Shown: positions 47,298 to 59,153 of the stretch, piece by piece
Layout: the number at the start of each line of letters is the position of its first letter
Numbering within the stretch: the stretch's first letter is position 1
Made by a program: the position numbers and the translations under genes
Source: Gillisia marina
GTDB lineage: Bacteria > Bacteroidota > Bacteroidia > Flavobacteriales > Flavobacteriaceae
Reading direction: 5' to 3'
Assembly (NCBI RefSeq): GCF_000258765.1
Contig: NZ_AJLT01000018.1
Location: 1-63,297, forward strand
Length of the DNA stretch: 63,297 nt
The notes under the pieces: generated by a model
What the model was told of the DNA's origin: nothing
The model's database searches: none
Seen by the model: only the letters and a program-made list of their open reading frames with translations

Positions 47298-49302
47298 TTG
47301 GCAACCAACGAAAAGCACATATTAAACCGATTGTACTTTGTAGCCGGATGTATGTTCATCTTTGCGGTGGCGGTAGCTGTGCAGTTGCTAAATATTCAGT
47401 TTGTAGAAGGTGAAAAATACAAGCAGCTTTCAGAAGAAAGAACTTTAAAAAACTTCACCATTCCTGCTAATCGTGGAAATCTATACGACTCCAATGGTAA
47501 TTTATTGGCTACTTCCATACCCAACTACGACATAAGGTTTGATGCGGTAACAGTATCCGATAAAAATTTCGAGGAAAATATAGTGCCTCTTTCCAAAGAG
47601 CTTCATAAAATGTTTGGTAAGAGCGTCGCTTATTGGTCTTTGTCTTTAAGAACGGCAAGGGTTAATAAGCACAGATACTTTTTGATTGCAAGAAATTTAG
47701 GTTATTCAGATTATATGAAGGTAAAGAGTTTTCCTCTTTTTAATCTTGGAGCTTATAAAGGTGGAATTATCGTTGAACAAAGGACTGTTCGGGAGCATCC
47801 CCTTGGAGAAATTGCTGCGAGAACTGTTGGGTATGAACGTAAAGATAAACAAGGCTATTATACAAGAGTAGGTTTGGAAGGTGCTTTCGGTCCATTTTTA
47901 GAAGGAACAGATGGGCATAGATTGAAACAAAAAAATCGCAAAAGGACAGTGGAAGCCGATAAGCGATAATAACGAAGTAGAGCCAAAAGATGGGTATGAT
48001 GTGATTTCTACTATAGATGTGAATATCCAAGATATCGCGCATCATGCATTGTTGGCTCAGTTAGAGAAATATGAAGCTGATCATGGAACAGTAGTGGTGA
48101 TGGAAACCAAAACGGGTGAGATTAAAGCAATTTCTAATCTAGGAAGAACTTCTGAGGGTACTTATTACGAAAAGTTAAACTACGCGGTTGGCGAAACACA
48201 TGAGCCGGGTTCTACGTTTAAATTAATGGCAATGGTTGTTGCTTTAGAAGATAAAGTGATAGATACCAGTACCGTTGTAGATACTGAAAATGGAATCATG
48301 AGTGTGCGAGGTTATAAGGTTAGAGATTCTCGCCGTGGAGGTTACGGTAAAATATCGGCAGCTAAATCTTTTGAGGTTTCTTCAAACGTAGGAGTGGTTA
48401 AGTTGATCTACGATAATTATAAGGACAATCCTCAAAAATTTATTGATGGCTTACAGAGAATGAATCTGAACCAGAAATTAGGGATTTCTATTAAGGGTGA
48501 AGGCGAACCATATATTCCGAAGCCGGATGATAAAAAATGGTCTGCACTTTCGTTGCCCTGGATGGCATACGGCTATGGAGTAGAAATAACTCCATTACAA
48601 ACCTTATCCTTTTATAATGCAATAGCCAACAATGGAGTTTTGCTAAAACCTCGTTTTATCAAAGAAGTTCGAGAGTGGGATAAAGTAATAGAAAAGAATG
48701 AACTGACTGTTTTAAACCCTTCAATCTGTTCTCAGGAAACAGTAGATAAGGTAAAGGCAATGATGGAGAATGTATTAGTGCGCGGAACTGCAAAAAGTTT
48801 ATACTCTCCTAATTTCTCTATGGCCGGAAAAACTGGTACTGCGCAAACCGAATATTGGATGGAAGGGTGGAATTCTAACCCTCGATATATTTCATCTTTT
48901 GTGGGATATTTTCCTGCCGATAACCCAAAGTACACAAGCATTGTAATTATTCATAAACCAAATAATAAAGTGGGGTATTATGGAGCAGATGTAAGCGGAC
49001 CTGTATTCAAAAGAATTGCTCAGAAAATATATACAGACACTCCTATAGAAGATGCAATAGAATCTTTGGAGGTGAAGAATGATGCTAGTTCTAAAGACTT
49101 CGAAAAATATTATGCGGCCGCGCAGAGCGCTAAAAAGTTAATGCCTAATGTAGTAGGAATGCCCGCGATGGATGCACTCTCTTTACTAGAAAACCTAGGT
49201 TTATCTGTGCGCATAAACGGGAAAGGAAAAGTGAAAAATCAATCTATTCCTGCGGGACAAAAAATTAAGAATAATCAACAAGTAGCACTTAGTTTAAGTT
49301 GA
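47298..49302 (+). CDS. ftsI: penicillin-binding protein FtsI (PBP2-like), frame broken by a 1-base insertion
   Basis: Septal transpeptidase. TTG start at 47298 (MATNEKHI) with AAGGAAA just upstream. Transmembrane helix about 12-33, dimerisation domain, then transpeptidase motifs SxxK (GSTFK), SSN (EVSSNVG) and KTG (AGKTGTAQTEY), and a C-terminal PASTA domain (LMPNVVGMPAMDALSLLENL). The frame breaks in a run of seven A at 47929-47935; six would give K-Q-K-I-A-K-G-Q-W-K-P and 667 aa. Stop overlaps murE by 4 bp. Confidence 0.93.
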
Positions 49303-50761
49303 AGATATTAAAAGACATATTATACAAAGTTCCTATGGATACCGTAATCGGTAACACCGGAATCACTGTTAATTCAATTCATTTCGATTCCAGAAAAGTC
49401 GAATTGAATGATGTATTTGTGGCTATAAAAGGAACTTTATCAGATGGACATAAATTTATAACCACGGCTGTTAACCAAGGTGCATTAGCGGTGATTTGTC
49501 AGGAAATTCCGGAGCAAATTATAAATGGCGTTACTTATATAAAAGTTGCAAATTCTCAAAAAGCTTGGCAATTATGGCGGCAAATTATTACGATTCGCCT
49601 TCAGAAAACTTAAAATTAGTTGGAGTTACAGGAACTAATGGGAAAACAACCGTAGCTACTCTATTATATCATTTGTTCAATAAAGCGGGCTTTAAAGTTG
49701 GGTTGCTTTCTACTGTAAATATTATGGTGGGAGAAAAAACGTATTCAGCTTCTCATACAACCCCAGATTCGTTAACCATTAATTCGTATTTGAAGTTGAT
49801 GAATGACGAGGGAGTTGAATATTGTTTTATGGAAGTGAGTTCTCATGGGATCGCACAGGATAGAACTACAGGATTAAAATTTGCCGGTGGAATTTTTACC
49901 AATCTATCACATGACCATTTAGATTATCATAAAACCTTTGCAGAATACCGCGACGTGAAAAAGCTATTTTTCGATCAGCTGCCGGCATCTGCCTTTGCCT
50001 TGGTGAATGGAGATGACAAAAACGGAGCAGTGATGCTTCAGAATACAAAAGCTGAAAAGAAAACTTATGCATTAAAGTCTTTCGCAGATTTCAACGCAAA
50101 GATTTTAGAAAACCAATTTGGCGGATTGTTGCTGAAAATAAATGGAGATGAGGTTTGGACCAAACTGATTGGAAATTTTAACGCTTATAATATTCTTGCA
50201 ATCTATGCTGCGGGAGAATTATTAGGACTTGAAAAGCAAGAAAACTTAAGGCTCATAAGTGAATTGGATTCCGTGAGTGGAAGATTTCAGTATTTGGTTT
50301 CTAATAAAAAGATCACCGCCATTGTAGATTATGCGCATACTCCAGATGCATTAAAAAATGTGTTGGAAACCATTAATGCAATTCGCACCAAAAACGAAGA
50401 ATTAATCACTGTAGTTGGTTGTGGTGGAGATCGGGATAAAACTAAAAGACCAAAAATGGGAAATATCGCTGCGGCTTTAAGTACCAAAGTAATTTTTACC
50501 AGTGATAATCCAAGAACTGAAGATCCCGAAGCAATTTTAAAAAATGTTGAAGCAGGTGTAGATCCAACAGATTTTAAAAAGACCATGACTGTTGTAAGCA
50601 GAAATCAAGCGATTAAAACTGCTTGCCAATTGGCTAACCCAAATGATATCATTTTAATTGCCGGGAAAGGCCATGAAACTTATCAGGAAGTTAATGGAGT
50701 ACGATCAGATTTTGATGATTATAAAATTGTAAGTGAATATTTAAGACAACTGGAAAAATAG
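49299..50761 (+). CDS. murE: UDP-MurNAc-tripeptide synthetase MurE, frame broken by a 1-base deletion
   Basis: Adds the third residue to UDP-MurNAc-L-Ala-D-Glu. TTG start within TTGA overlapping the ftsI stop. ATP loop GVTGTNGKTTVATLL, and DNPRTE, the DNPR motif typical of meso-diaminopimelate-adding enzymes. The frame breaks at GCTTGG (49563-49568): a third T would give Q-K-A-L-A-I-M-A-A-N-Y-Y and 487 aa. The pieces overlap in two frames (49299-49613 and to 50761). Confidence 0.92.
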
Positions 50762-50798
50762 AATTCCCAACTAATAGTAAGGGATTAGAGGAAAAGAT

Positions 50799-52034
50799 AT
50801 GTTATACTATTTGTTTGATTTTTTAGATAGAGAATACCAAGTTCCCGGTGCGGGTCTGTTCGAATTTATTTCGTTCCGGTCGGCCATGGCTATTATTTTA
50901 TCCTTGGCGATATCTACCATTTATGGAAAGAAAATCATCAACTATCTTTTAAGAAAACAAGTAGGAGAAAGTGTTCGAGATCTTGGTTTAAAAGGACAAA
51001 GCGAAAAGGCTGGAACTCCAACCATGGGTGGTCTTATTATCATTATATCTACCCTTATTCCGGTATTATTGTTCGCCAAATTAGATAACATTTATGTTAT
51101 TTTATTAATAGTTACCACCCTTTGGATGGGAACTATTGGATTTATAGACGATTATATTAAAACCTTCAAAAAAGACAAGGAAGGTTTAAAAGGAGTTTTT
51201 AAAGTACTTGGACAAGTTGGTCTTGGTCTTATTGTGGGTGGTACTATGTATCTGCATCCGGGGATTACAATTAAGGAAGATGTTAATATACCCGCTTTTA
51301 ATATTGAAAAAGTTGAAAATAGCGGACAGGAAATTAGTACAGGGGTTGAAGAGAAGTCAACTAAAACAACAATTCCGTTCGTAAAAAATAATGAATTCGA
51401 TTATGCAAGTTTGATTAGCTGGATCAATCCATCTCTAGTGAACTATGCGTGGTTAATTTTTATTCCGATTGTAATTTTCATTGTCACAGCTGTATCTAAT
51501 GGAGCAAATTTAACCGATGGAATAGACGGGCTTGCGGCAGGCTCTTCAGCAATTATAGTGCTTACTCTGGGAATCTTTGCATGGGTTTCTGGTAACATCA
51601 TATTTTCAGATTATCTCAATATTATGTATATCCCACGCTCTGGGGAGATGACCATATTTATTACAGCCTTCGCGGGAGCTTTGGTTGGATTCTTATGGTA
51701 CAATACCTTTCCCGCGCAAGTTTTTATGGGCGATACAGGGAGTTTGACTATTGGGGGAATTATCGCTGTAATCGCTATTGCAACCAGAAAGGAGTTACTG
51801 ATTCCAATTCTATGTGGAATTTTTCTCTTGGAAAATCTATCAGTTGTAATGCAAGTTGGATGGTTTAAGATCACCAAGCGAAAATATGGCGAAGGCCGAA
51901 GAATATTTTTGATGTCTCCACTGCATCACCATTATCAGAAAAAAGGTTTGCACGAAAGCAAGATCGTAGTTCGGTTTTGGATTGTGGGGATTTTTCTTGC
52001 AATCGTAACCATTATTACTTTGAAAGTTAGATAA
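50799..52034 (+). CDS. mraY: phospho-N-acetylmuramoyl-pentapeptide transferase
   Basis: 411 aa, about ten transmembrane helices. Makes lipid I from UDP-MurNAc-pentapeptide and undecaprenyl phosphate. Motifs [25 protein letters not shown] and the His cluster [10 protein letters not shown]. An insert of about 45 residues ([20 protein letters not shown] onward), common in Bacteroidota, lengthens it over the E. coli 360 aa. 1 bp before murD. Confidence 0.97.
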   Translation: MLYYLFDFLDREYQVPGAGLFEFISFRSAMAIILSLAISTIYGKKIINYLLRKQVGESVRDLGLKGQSEKAGTPTMGGLIIIISTLIPVLLFAKLDNIYVILLIVTTLWMGTIGFIDDYIKTFKKDKEGLKGVFKVLGQVGLGLIVGGTMYLHPGITIKEDVNIPAFNIEKVENSGQEISTGVEEKSTKTTIPFVKNNEFDYASLISWINPSLVNYAWLIFIPIVIFIVTAVSNGANLTDGIDGLAAGSSAIIVLTLGIFAWVSGNIIFSDYLNIMYIPRSGEMTIFITAFAGALVGFLWYNTFPAQVFMGDTGSLTIGGIIAVIAIATRKELLIPILCGIFLLENLSVVMQVGWFKITKRKYGEGRRIFLMSPLHHHYQKKGLHESKIVVRFWIVGIFLAIVTIITLKVR

Positions 52035-52035
52035 A

Positions 52036-53379
52036 ATGAGCAAAAACAAAAAAATAGCAATTCTTGGAGGTGGAGAAAGCGGTGTTGGTACTGCTATTCT
52101 TGCGCTTAAGCAGGGCTATGATGTTTTTGTTTCAGATTTTGGAAAGATAAAAGATAAATATAAGGCTGAGCTTGAAAAATTAGGAGTAGCCTGGGAAGAA
52201 TCGGGACATACTGAAGCTAAGATCATGGATGCTTCGGTAGTGATGAAAAGCCCCGGAATTCCGGATACCGCGCCTTTGGTTAAAAAGATCAAGGAACATG
52301 GAATTCCTGTGATTTCTGAAATTGAATTTGCTGCAGAATATACTTCAGCAAAAATTATAGGAATAACTGGAAGTAACGGAAAAACCACTACTACTAAATG
52401 GATACATCATATCCTGAAAAATGCTGGATTAAAGGTGGCTATGGCTGGAAATGTAGGAGATAGTTTTGCAAAACAAGTGGCTGGAGATCCTGTAGATTGT
52501 TTCGTTTTGGAGTTAAGTAGTTTTCAGTTAGATGGTATCGTGAATTTTAGACCGGATATCGCCTTGCTTATGAACATCACTCCAGATCATTTGGATAGAT
52601 ATAATTATAACATTGAAGAATACATCGCATCTAAATTTAGAATTACAATGAATCAGAAAGAAGGAGACTTCTTTATTTATGATGCCGACGACGAATTAAT
52701 TTCAAAATGGCTTGAATCTAATTCAGTAAATGCCGAAAAATTGCCTTTTTCACTTCAGAAAAAACTAGAAAAAGGCGCATATGTAGAAGATAACAATATT
52801 AAAATAAACCTCAACAACACCCAATTTATTATGCCAACATCATCCTTAGCACTCGAAGGTAAACACAACACTAAAAATGCAATGGCAGCCTCTACGGTTT
52901 CCCAATTATTAAGAATTAGAAAAGAAACCATCCGTGCGAGCATGGAGAATTTTCAAGGAGTAGAACACCGATTGGAAAAAGTGCTTAAAATTAACAACGT
53001 GATGTACGTGAACGATTCTAAGGCAACCAATACTAATGCAACTTACTATGCTTTGGAAAGTATGGAAACTGAAACGGTTTGGATCGTTGGGGGTGTAGAT
53101 AAGGGAAATGTGTATTCAGAACTGTTGCCTTTGGTGAATGAAAAAGTGAAGGCCATTATTTGTTTAGGGGTAGATAATTCCAAGATTTTTGAGGCTTTTG
53201 GAAATTGTGTAGATACCATTGTAGAAACACATTCTATGAAGGAAGCTGTTGGGATGGCATATAAATTAGCTGAAAGAGGAAATACCGTATTGCTTTCTCC
53301 GGCCTGTGCGAGTTTCGATTTATTCGAAAACTACGAGGATAGAGGAAGACAGTTTAAAGAAAGTGTAAGAAACTTATAA
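52036..53379 (+). CDS. murD: UDP-N-acetylmuramoylalanine-D-glutamate ligase
   Basis: 447 aa. Adds D-Glu to UDP-MurNAc-L-Ala. N-terminal Rossmann-like GGGESGVGTA (11-20), ATP loop TGSNGKTTTT (111-120), NITPDHLDRY, and the C-terminal domain with NDSKATNTNAT and SPACASFDLFENY. Follows mraY by 1 bp and precedes ftsW by 21 bp. Confidence 0.97.
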   Translation: MSKNKKIAILGGGESGVGTAILALKQGYDVFVSDFGKIKDKYKAELEKLGVAWEESGHTEAKIMDASVVMKSPGIPDTAPLVKKIKEHGIPVISEIEFAAEYTSAKIIGITGSNGKTTTTKWIHHILKNAGLKVAMAGNVGDSFAKQVAGDPVDCFVLELSSFQLDGIVNFRPDIALLMNITPDHLDRYNYNIEEYIASKFRITMNQKEGDFFIYDADDELISKWLESNSVNAEKLPFSLQKKLEKGAYVEDNNIKINLNNTQFIMPTSSLALEGKHNTKNAMAASTVSQLLRIRKETIRASMENFQGVEHRLEKVLKINNVMYVNDSKATNTNATYYALESMETETVWIVGGVDKGNVYSELLPLVNEKVKAIICLGVDNSKIFEAFGNCVDTIVETHSMKEAVGMAYKLAERGNTVLLSPACASFDLFENYEDRGRQFKESVRNL

Positions 53380-53400
53380 TAAAAGTAAGAGTAAAACTGA

Positions 53401-54612
53401 ATGAACGACTTTTTTTCAAATATAAAAGGGGATAAGGTTATTTGGGCTACCACGGCATTGCTGGCGATTTTTTCGTTTTTGCCGGTGTATAGCGCAAGTA
53501 GTAACCTTGCCTATTTATATGGAGATGGAAGTACAAGCAGCTATTTAGTTGTGCATTTTTTTCATTTAGTTTTAGGATTCTGTGTATTGTTTGCAATCCA
53601 CAAGATTCCATATCATTATTTTAAAGGGCTTTCCATTTTAATGCTACCCATTGTCTTTTTGTTGCTTATTTATACAGTTGCGCAAGGAACTACGATAGAT
53701 GGGGCTTATGCGAGTAGATGGATTCAGATTCCTGTGGTGGGAGTCACTTTTCAGACTTCAACATTGGCGGCAGTAGTATTAATGGTTTATGTTGCGAGAT
53801 ATCTTTCTAGAATAACTGAAAAAACAGTCACATTTAAGGAAACAATTTTGCCATTATGGATGCCGGTTTTTGTTTTTCTGATACTGATTTTACCTGCAAA
53901 CTTTTCTACCACCGCTATCATTTTTACAATGGTAATTATGTTGGTTTTTCTTGGGGGCTACCCTTTGAAATATTTAGGGGTTATTGTTGGAGCTGGTTTA
54001 TTATTGCTAACCATGTTCATATTAACAGCTAAAGCATTTCCGGGTTTGATGCCGAATAGGGTGGATACTTGGGCTAGCAGAATTGAGAATTTTACAAATG
54101 ACGAAGATACCGAAGCCGATTACCAAATAGAAAAGGCAAAGATCGCAATTGCTAGAGGAGGTGTTGCAGGAGCTGGAATAGGGAAAAGTATCCAACGAAA
54201 TTTTTTACCACAATCATCTTCAGATTTCATTTATGCGATCATCGTTGAAGAAATGGGATTAATTGGTGGCTTTGCGGTAATGGCGGCTTATTTAATGTTG
54301 TTATTCAGGATTGTTATTGTGGCAACAAAAGCAAATACAATCTTTGGGAAATTATTGGTTATTGGAGTTGGATTGCCTATTGTGTTCCAAGCTCTGGTAA
54401 ATATGGCGGTAGCGGTAGAATTATTTCCGGTAACAGGACAAACCTTGCCATTAGTTAGTAGTGGAGGTACATCTATTTGGATGACATGTTTGGCGCTAGG
54501 AATAGTATTGAGTGTAAGTGCTAAAAGAGAAGAAGAAATAAAGTTATCTGAGGAATCTGATAGAGAACGAGAGGAAGAAAATCCTTTGGATATTTTAAGC
54601 GAAGCGATATGA
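53401..54612 (+). CDS. ftsW: SEDS-family peptidoglycan glycosyltransferase FtsW
   Basis: 403 aa, about ten transmembrane helices. Polymerises lipid II at the septum with FtsI. SEDS motifs [19 protein letters not shown] and [19 protein letters not shown] are intact. Charged cytoplasmic tail ([18 protein letters not shown]). Its TGA overlaps the murG start (ATGATG). Confidence 0.96.
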   Translation: MNDFFSNIKGDKVIWATTALLAIFSFLPVYSASSNLAYLYGDGSTSSYLVVHFFHLVLGFCVLFAIHKIPYHYFKGLSILMLPIVFLLLIYTVAQGTTIDGAYASRWIQIPVVGVTFQTSTLAAVVLMVYVARYLSRITEKTVTFKETILPLWMPVFVFLILILPANFSTTAIIFTMVIMLVFLGGYPLKYLGVIVGAGLLLLTMFILTAKAFPGLMPNRVDTWASRIENFTNDEDTEADYQIEKAKIAIARGGVAGAGIGKSIQRNFLPQSSSDFIYAIIVEEMGLIGGFAVMAAYLMLLFRIVIVATKANTIFGKLLVIGVGLPIVFQALVNMAVAVELFPVTGQTLPLVSSGGTSIWMTCLALGIVLSVSAKREEEIKLSEESDREREEENPLDILSEAI

Positions 54613-55715
54613 TGGAACAGTTAAAAGTAATAATATCTGGTGGAGGAACAGGAGGACATATTTATCCTGCGATCTCCATTGCCGATGAAATTATAAGACG
54701 CTATCCCTCTGCTGAGATTCTTTTTGTTGGTGCGAAAGATAGAATGGAAATGGATAAAGTGCCACAAGCTGGTTATAAAATCGAAGGGCTTTGGATCTCT
54801 GGGATAGACAGAAGTTTAACCAAAAGGAATCTAAGTTTTCCTTTTAAGGTAATTAGCAGTCTTTGGGAGTCTAGAAAGATTATCAAAAAGTTTAAGCCAG
54901 ATGTGGTAATAGGAACCGGTGGTTTTGCAAGTGGACCTTTGCTGAAAGTTGCAAATACCATGAATATTCCAACCTTAATTCAGGAGCAGAATTCTTATCC
55001 GGGAATTACAAATAGATTGTTAGGGAAAAATGCTGATGCTATCTGTACGGCCTACGATAATTTAGAAAATTATTTTCCTTTAGCCAAAACTGTAAAAACA
55101 GGAAATCCTGTAAGACAGGATATTTTAGATGTTGCAAGTAAAAGGGAGGAAGCGCAGGAATTTTTTAAGCTGAAAAAGGAGCGAAAAACATTATTGGTAT
55201 TAGGTGGAAGCTTAGGGGCAAGAAGAATAAATCAGCTAATGGAAGCTTTTGTGGATATTTTTGAAAAAGAGGATATACAGCTTATTTGGCAAACAGGTTC
55301 TTTGTATTACGAGGAATATAAAAAGTTTGATAACGAGTTTGTGCAAACCCATGCATTTTTGAGCAGAATGGATCTTGCCTATGCAGCAGCCGATGTTATT
55401 GTATCTCGTGCAGGAGCAATTAGTGTTTCAGAATTGTGCATAGTAGGAAAACCGGTAATATTTATTCCGTCTCCCAATGTTGCTGAAAATCATCAGGCAA
55501 AAAATGCCTTAACGGTTGCCAATGAAGATGCTGCTTATGTTTTGAATGAAAAGGACTTAGCGAAGGAATTTTCAGAAACCATATTATTGGTTTTAAAATC
55601 TGAAAAGGTGCAGAAAAATCTTTCAGAAAACATTAAAAAATTGGCACTACCGGGAGCAACAGCTGCTATTGTAAATACTATGGAAAAAATTATAAAGAAG
55701 GAGAAGTTAAATTAA
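54609..55715 (+). CDS. murG: UDP-GlcNAc:lipid I N-acetylglucosaminyltransferase
   Basis: 368 aa GT28 enzyme making lipid [12 protein letters not shown] (11-20), [31 protein letters not shown], and [12 protein letters not shown] with ENHQAKNA. Start is ATG 54609 (4-bp overlap) or the adjacent ATG 54612. Stop and murC start share one base (TAATG). Confidence 0.97.
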   Translation: MMEQLKVIISGGGTGGHIYPAISIADEIIRRYPSAEILFVGAKDRMEMDKVPQAGYKIEGLWISGIDRSLTKRNLSFPFKVISSLWESRKIIKKFKPDVVIGTGGFASGPLLKVANTMNIPTLIQEQNSYPGITNRLLGKNADAICTAYDNLENYFPLAKTVKTGNPVRQDILDVASKREEAQEFFKLKKERKTLLVLGGSLGARRINQLMEAFVDIFEKEDIQLIWQTGSLYYEEYKKFDNEFVQTHAFLSRMDLAYAAADVIVSRAGAISVSELCIVGKPVIFIPSPNVAENHQAKNALTVANEDAAYVLNEKDLAKEFSETILLVLKSEKVQKNLSENIKKLALPGATAAIVNTMEKIIKKEKLN

Positions 55716-57070
55716 TGAATCATTTTAAAAATATAGAAAACCTTTATTTTATCGGCATTGGCGGAATAGGAATGAGTGCGTTAGCGCGATATTTCAATTC
55801 TCTTGGAAAACAGGTTGCCGGCTACGATAAAACTCCAACTTCTTTAACGAGATCTTTGGAAGAGGAAGGGGTTCAAGTTTTTTATAAGGATGAAATTGAG
55901 GTAATTCCGGAAAGCTTCAGCAATACTGAAAACACATTAATTATTTATACTCCTGCAATCCCAAAGGACAGTAAGCAATATAACTATTTTATTCAGCAGG
56001 AATTTCAGCTTAAAAAGCGGGCAGTAGTTTTAGGGATGATTACTGAAGGTGTATTTACACTGGCTGTGGCGGGAACGCATGGTAAAACTACTACTACAGC
56101 TATTTTGGGTCATTTGTTGAAAGAAACAGGAGCGAAGGTGACTGCTTTTCTTGGTGGGATAAGCGAAGATATCCAGAGCAATCTTATTCTTAATGGCAAT
56201 GAGGTGATGGTTGTGGAGGCAGATGAGTTTGACAGATCTTTTTTGAATTTATCGCCAAATATTGCCGCGATCACTTCTATGGATGCCGATCACTTAGATA
56301 TTTATGGCGCTCCCGAAGAATTGATTAAATCTTTTAAAGATTTTGCCGCCTTAATACCGGAGAATGGTACCCTTTTTGTAAAGAATGGACTACCACTTAA
56401 AGGTGGAACTATTGGAATTGAAGACAACGCAGATTATTCTGCTCAAAATATTACAGTAAAGAACGGAACTTATCATTTCGATCTGATCACCCCGACAATT
56501 ACTATTGCAAATTTAAAGTTTAGCCTCCCAGGCAAACACAATTTATTAAATGCTATAACTGCCCTGGCGATTGCCATTCATTATGGATCCCCAACCAATG
56601 AACTCGCCAGGGCATTATATAGCTTTAAAGGTGTAAAACGCAGGTTTACATATCGATTGAAAACAGCAGATAGAGTTTTAATAGATGATTATGCGCATCA
56701 TCCGGCAGAAATTGCCGCGGTGCATCAAGCTGTTCGTGAGATGCACCACGGAAAAAAGGCGATTGCAGTTTTTCAGCCACACTTATTTAGCAGAACTAAG
56801 GATTTTGCTGATGAATTTGCTGAAAGTTTAAGCAAGTTCGATGAGGTGTTGTTGTTGGATATTTATCCGGCGAGAGAACTTCCTATGGAAGGAATTACTT
56901 CTGAATGGTTATTACATAAAATTAAGAATCAGCATAAGAAATTAATACAAAAAGAAGAGATTATAAATGAGTTGAATCTTTCAGAATGCCCTGTTATTGT
57001 TATGATGGGCGCTGGAGATATTGGAGAAGAGATCATTAAAGTTGAAAAAAATTTTAAGGATGAAAATTAA
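55715..57070 (+). CDS. murC: UDP-N-acetylmuramate-L-alanine ligase
   Basis: 451 aa. Adds L-Ala to UDP-MurNAc. N-terminal GIGGIGMSALA (14-24), ATP loop GTHGKTTTT (120-128), EADEFDRSFL, DYAHHPAEI, and QPHLFSRTKDF. Normal length. Its last 11 bp overlap the ftsQ start. Confidence 0.97.
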   Translation: MNHFKNIENLYFIGIGGIGMSALARYFNSLGKQVAGYDKTPTSLTRSLEEEGVQVFYKDEIEVIPESFSNTENTLIIYTPAIPKDSKQYNYFIQQEFQLKKRAVVLGMITEGVFTLAVAGTHGKTTTTAILGHLLKETGAKVTAFLGGISEDIQSNLILNGNEVMVVEADEFDRSFLNLSPNIAAITSMDADHLDIYGAPEELIKSFKDFAALIPENGTLFVKNGLPLKGGTIGIEDNADYSAQNITVKNGTYHFDLITPTITIANLKFSLPGKHNLLNAITALAIAIHYGSPTNELARALYSFKGVKRRFTYRLKTADRVLIDDYAHHPAEIAAVHQAVREMHHGKKAIAVFQPHLFSRTKDFADEFAESLSKFDEVLLLDIYPARELPMEGITSEWLLHKIKNQHKKLIQKEEIINELNLSECPVIVMMGAGDIGEEIIKVEKNFKDEN

Positions 57071-57776
57071 CTTCAATTACATAAAAGGATTTTTGTTATT
57101 GGCTGTAATTGTCTTCTTTTATGGCTTTGCGGAAAAGCGAAATAACGATAGAAAATTGGAAAAAATTGAAGTACAATTTACCCAATTTGAAAACCTGTAT
57201 GTGTCTGAAGAATCGGTTAATAAATTGTTAATACAAAATAACATTGAGGTCTCAAGTATAGCTAAAGAAACTTTAGATTTGAATAGGGTAGAATCACTGT
57301 TGAACAAACACGAGATGATAGAAAATGCAGAAGTGTTTCTTACGCTGGATGGAATTCTAAAAACCAAAATAAGTCAACGCCGCCCTATCGGTAGAGTTTT
57401 GGGGAATAACGCCTTTTATTTAGATAGGTCAGGCAGGAAGATGCCACTTTCTAAAAGCTATTCGGCTAGAGTTCCGGTTTTGGTTAATATGAAAGAAATG
57501 GATCTTGAAGAAGCCTTTCCATTAGTAGACTATATTAACAAAGACGAATTTTTGACTCAACATATTACAGCTATCACTCGTTTGAATGGTGGTTATTATC
57601 AATTAGAACTAAGACAAACAGATTTCAATATTTTCTTCGGAAAAGTGAACCGGATAGATGAGAAATTCAACAATTTTAAAGCTTTTTATAAAAAAGCACT
57701 TAAAGACGATTTAATAAATACTTACAAAAAGGTGGATTTACAATTTGGGAACCAAGTTGTTTGCACTAAAAAATAA
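57060..57776 (+). CDS. ftsQ: cell division protein FtsQ
   Basis: 238 aa from ATG 57060, inside the murC end; an open frame back to 57021 starts with TTG and is not used. Single N-terminal transmembrane helix (about 8-24) and a periplasmic POTRA/beta domain (VNKLLIQNNIEVSSI, RRPIGRVLGNNAFYLDRSG, VPVLVNM). Links FtsL/FtsI to the divisome. 3 bp before ftsA. Confidence 0.92.
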   Translation: MKINFNYIKGFLLLAVIVFFYGFAEKRNNDRKLEKIEVQFTQFENLYVSEESVNKLLIQNNIEVSSIAKETLDLNRVESLLNKHEMIENAEVFLTLDGILKTKISQRRPIGRVLGNNAFYLDRSGRKMPLSKSYSARVPVLVNMKEMDLEEAFPLVDYINKDEFLTQHITAITRLNGGYYQLELRQTDFNIFFGKVNRIDEKFNNFKAFYKKALKDDLINTYKKVDLQFGNQVVCTKK

Positions 57777-57779
57777 GGG

Positions 57780-59126
57780 ATGGAACACAACGAAATTGCA
57801 GTAGGGCTGGATATTGGAACCACGAAGATCGTGGCCATGATAGGGCGGAAGAATGAGTACGGAAAAATGGAGATTATAGGGATTGGAAAATCTAAAAGTT
57901 TAGGTGTCCACCGTGGGGTTGTGAATAATATTACCCAAACTATTCAATCTATTCAGCAAGCCATACAAGAAGCAGAGGCAGATTCAGGGTTAAAAATTGA
58001 AGAAGTGGTTGTTGGGATTGCGGGACAACATATTCGCAGTTTGCAACATAGCGATTATATCACCCGACCAAATCCAGATGAGGTGATAGATAGCGACGAT
58101 ATTTATACGCTTTGTAACCAAGTTCATAAACTAGTAATGTTACCGGGAGAAGAGATCATTCATGTGTTGCCACAGGAATTTAAGGTAGATGGGCAAGCAG
58201 AGATCAAGGAGCCAATCGGGATGTATGGCGGAAGATTAGAAGCTAATTTTCACGTTGTAGTTGGTCAGGTTTCTTCTATTAGAAATATTGGTAGATGTGT
58301 GAAAAGTGCCGGTTTGGAACTTTCAGCAGTAACTTTGGAGCCATTGGCATCTGCGAATGCAGTGTTAAGTCAGGAAGAAAAAGAAGCAGGAGTTGCACTT
58401 ATCGATATAGGAGGAGGAACAACAGATCTTGCCATTTTTAAAGATGGTATTATTCGCCATACGGCGGTGATCCCATTTGGAGGAAATGTAATTACAGAGG
58501 ATATCAAAGAAGGCTGTTCTATTATAGAAAAGCAGGCAGAGTTATTAAAGATCAAGTTTGGATCTGCATGGCCGGGAGAAAATAAGGATAACGAGATCGT
58601 TTCTATTCCTGGATTACGCGGAAGAGAACCAAAGGAGATCACCCTTAAAAACCTTTCCAAGATCATCCATGCACGTGTAGTAGAAATTATTGAGCAAGTG
58701 TATCTTGAAATTAAGAACTACGGCCACGAAGAGCAAAAGAAAAAATTAATAGCCGGGATGGTAATTACCGGTGGTGGTGCCCAGTTGAAGCATTTAAAGC
58801 AACTGGCAGAATATATTACCGGAATGGATACCAGAATTGGATATCCTAATGAACATCTAGCAGGAGATAGCGACACCGAAACAACGAGTCCGTTGTATGC
58901 AACCGCTGTAGGTTTGGTCTTGAATAGCTTAGAGCAACAAGGCGCTAAGTTCCAAAATAAGGCAGGTACAGAAGAGAAAGAAGTAATTGTAGAAGAGGGA
59001 ACACATTCCTTTCATACAGAAGAGGAAGAGCAGGAAACTACCTCGCCTTCATCAAAAACCCCTAAAAAGAGTGTTTTTGATAAATGGGCAGAAAAGTTCA
59101 AAGATTTTTTAGACAACGCAGAATAA
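57780..59126 (+). CDS. ftsA: cell division protein FtsA
   Basis: 448 aa actin-like ATPase that anchors FtsZ to the membrane. GLDIGTTKIVAMIG (phosphate-1), DIGGGTTDLAIF (phosphate-2) and VITGGGAQLKHL (adenosine) motifs. A Glu/Thr-rich linker (about 398-428) leads to a C-terminal amphipathic helix, FDKWAEKFKDFLDN, the membrane-targeting sequence. 27 bp before ftsZ. Confidence 0.96.
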   Translation: MEHNEIAVGLDIGTTKIVAMIGRKNEYGKMEIIGIGKSKSLGVHRGVVNNITQTIQSIQQAIQEAEADSGLKIEEVVVGIAGQHIRSLQHSDYITRPNPDEVIDSDDIYTLCNQVHKLVMLPGEEIIHVLPQEFKVDGQAEIKEPIGMYGGRLEANFHVVVGQVSSIRNIGRCVKSAGLELSAVTLEPLASANAVLSQEEKEAGVALIDIGGGTTDLAIFKDGIIRHTAVIPFGGNVITEDIKEGCSIIEKQAELLKIKFGSAWPGENKDNEIVSIPGLRGREPKEITLKNLSKIIHARVVEIIEQVYLEIKNYGHEEQKKKLIAGMVITGGGAQLKHLKQLAEYITGMDTRIGYPNEHLAGDSDTETTSPLYATAVGLVLNSLEQQGAKFQNKAGTEEKEVIVEEGTHSFHTEEEEQETTSPSSKTPKKSVFDKWAEKFKDFLDNAE

Positions 59127-59153
59127 CAATATAGAACCAGTAAAAAAGGATTT

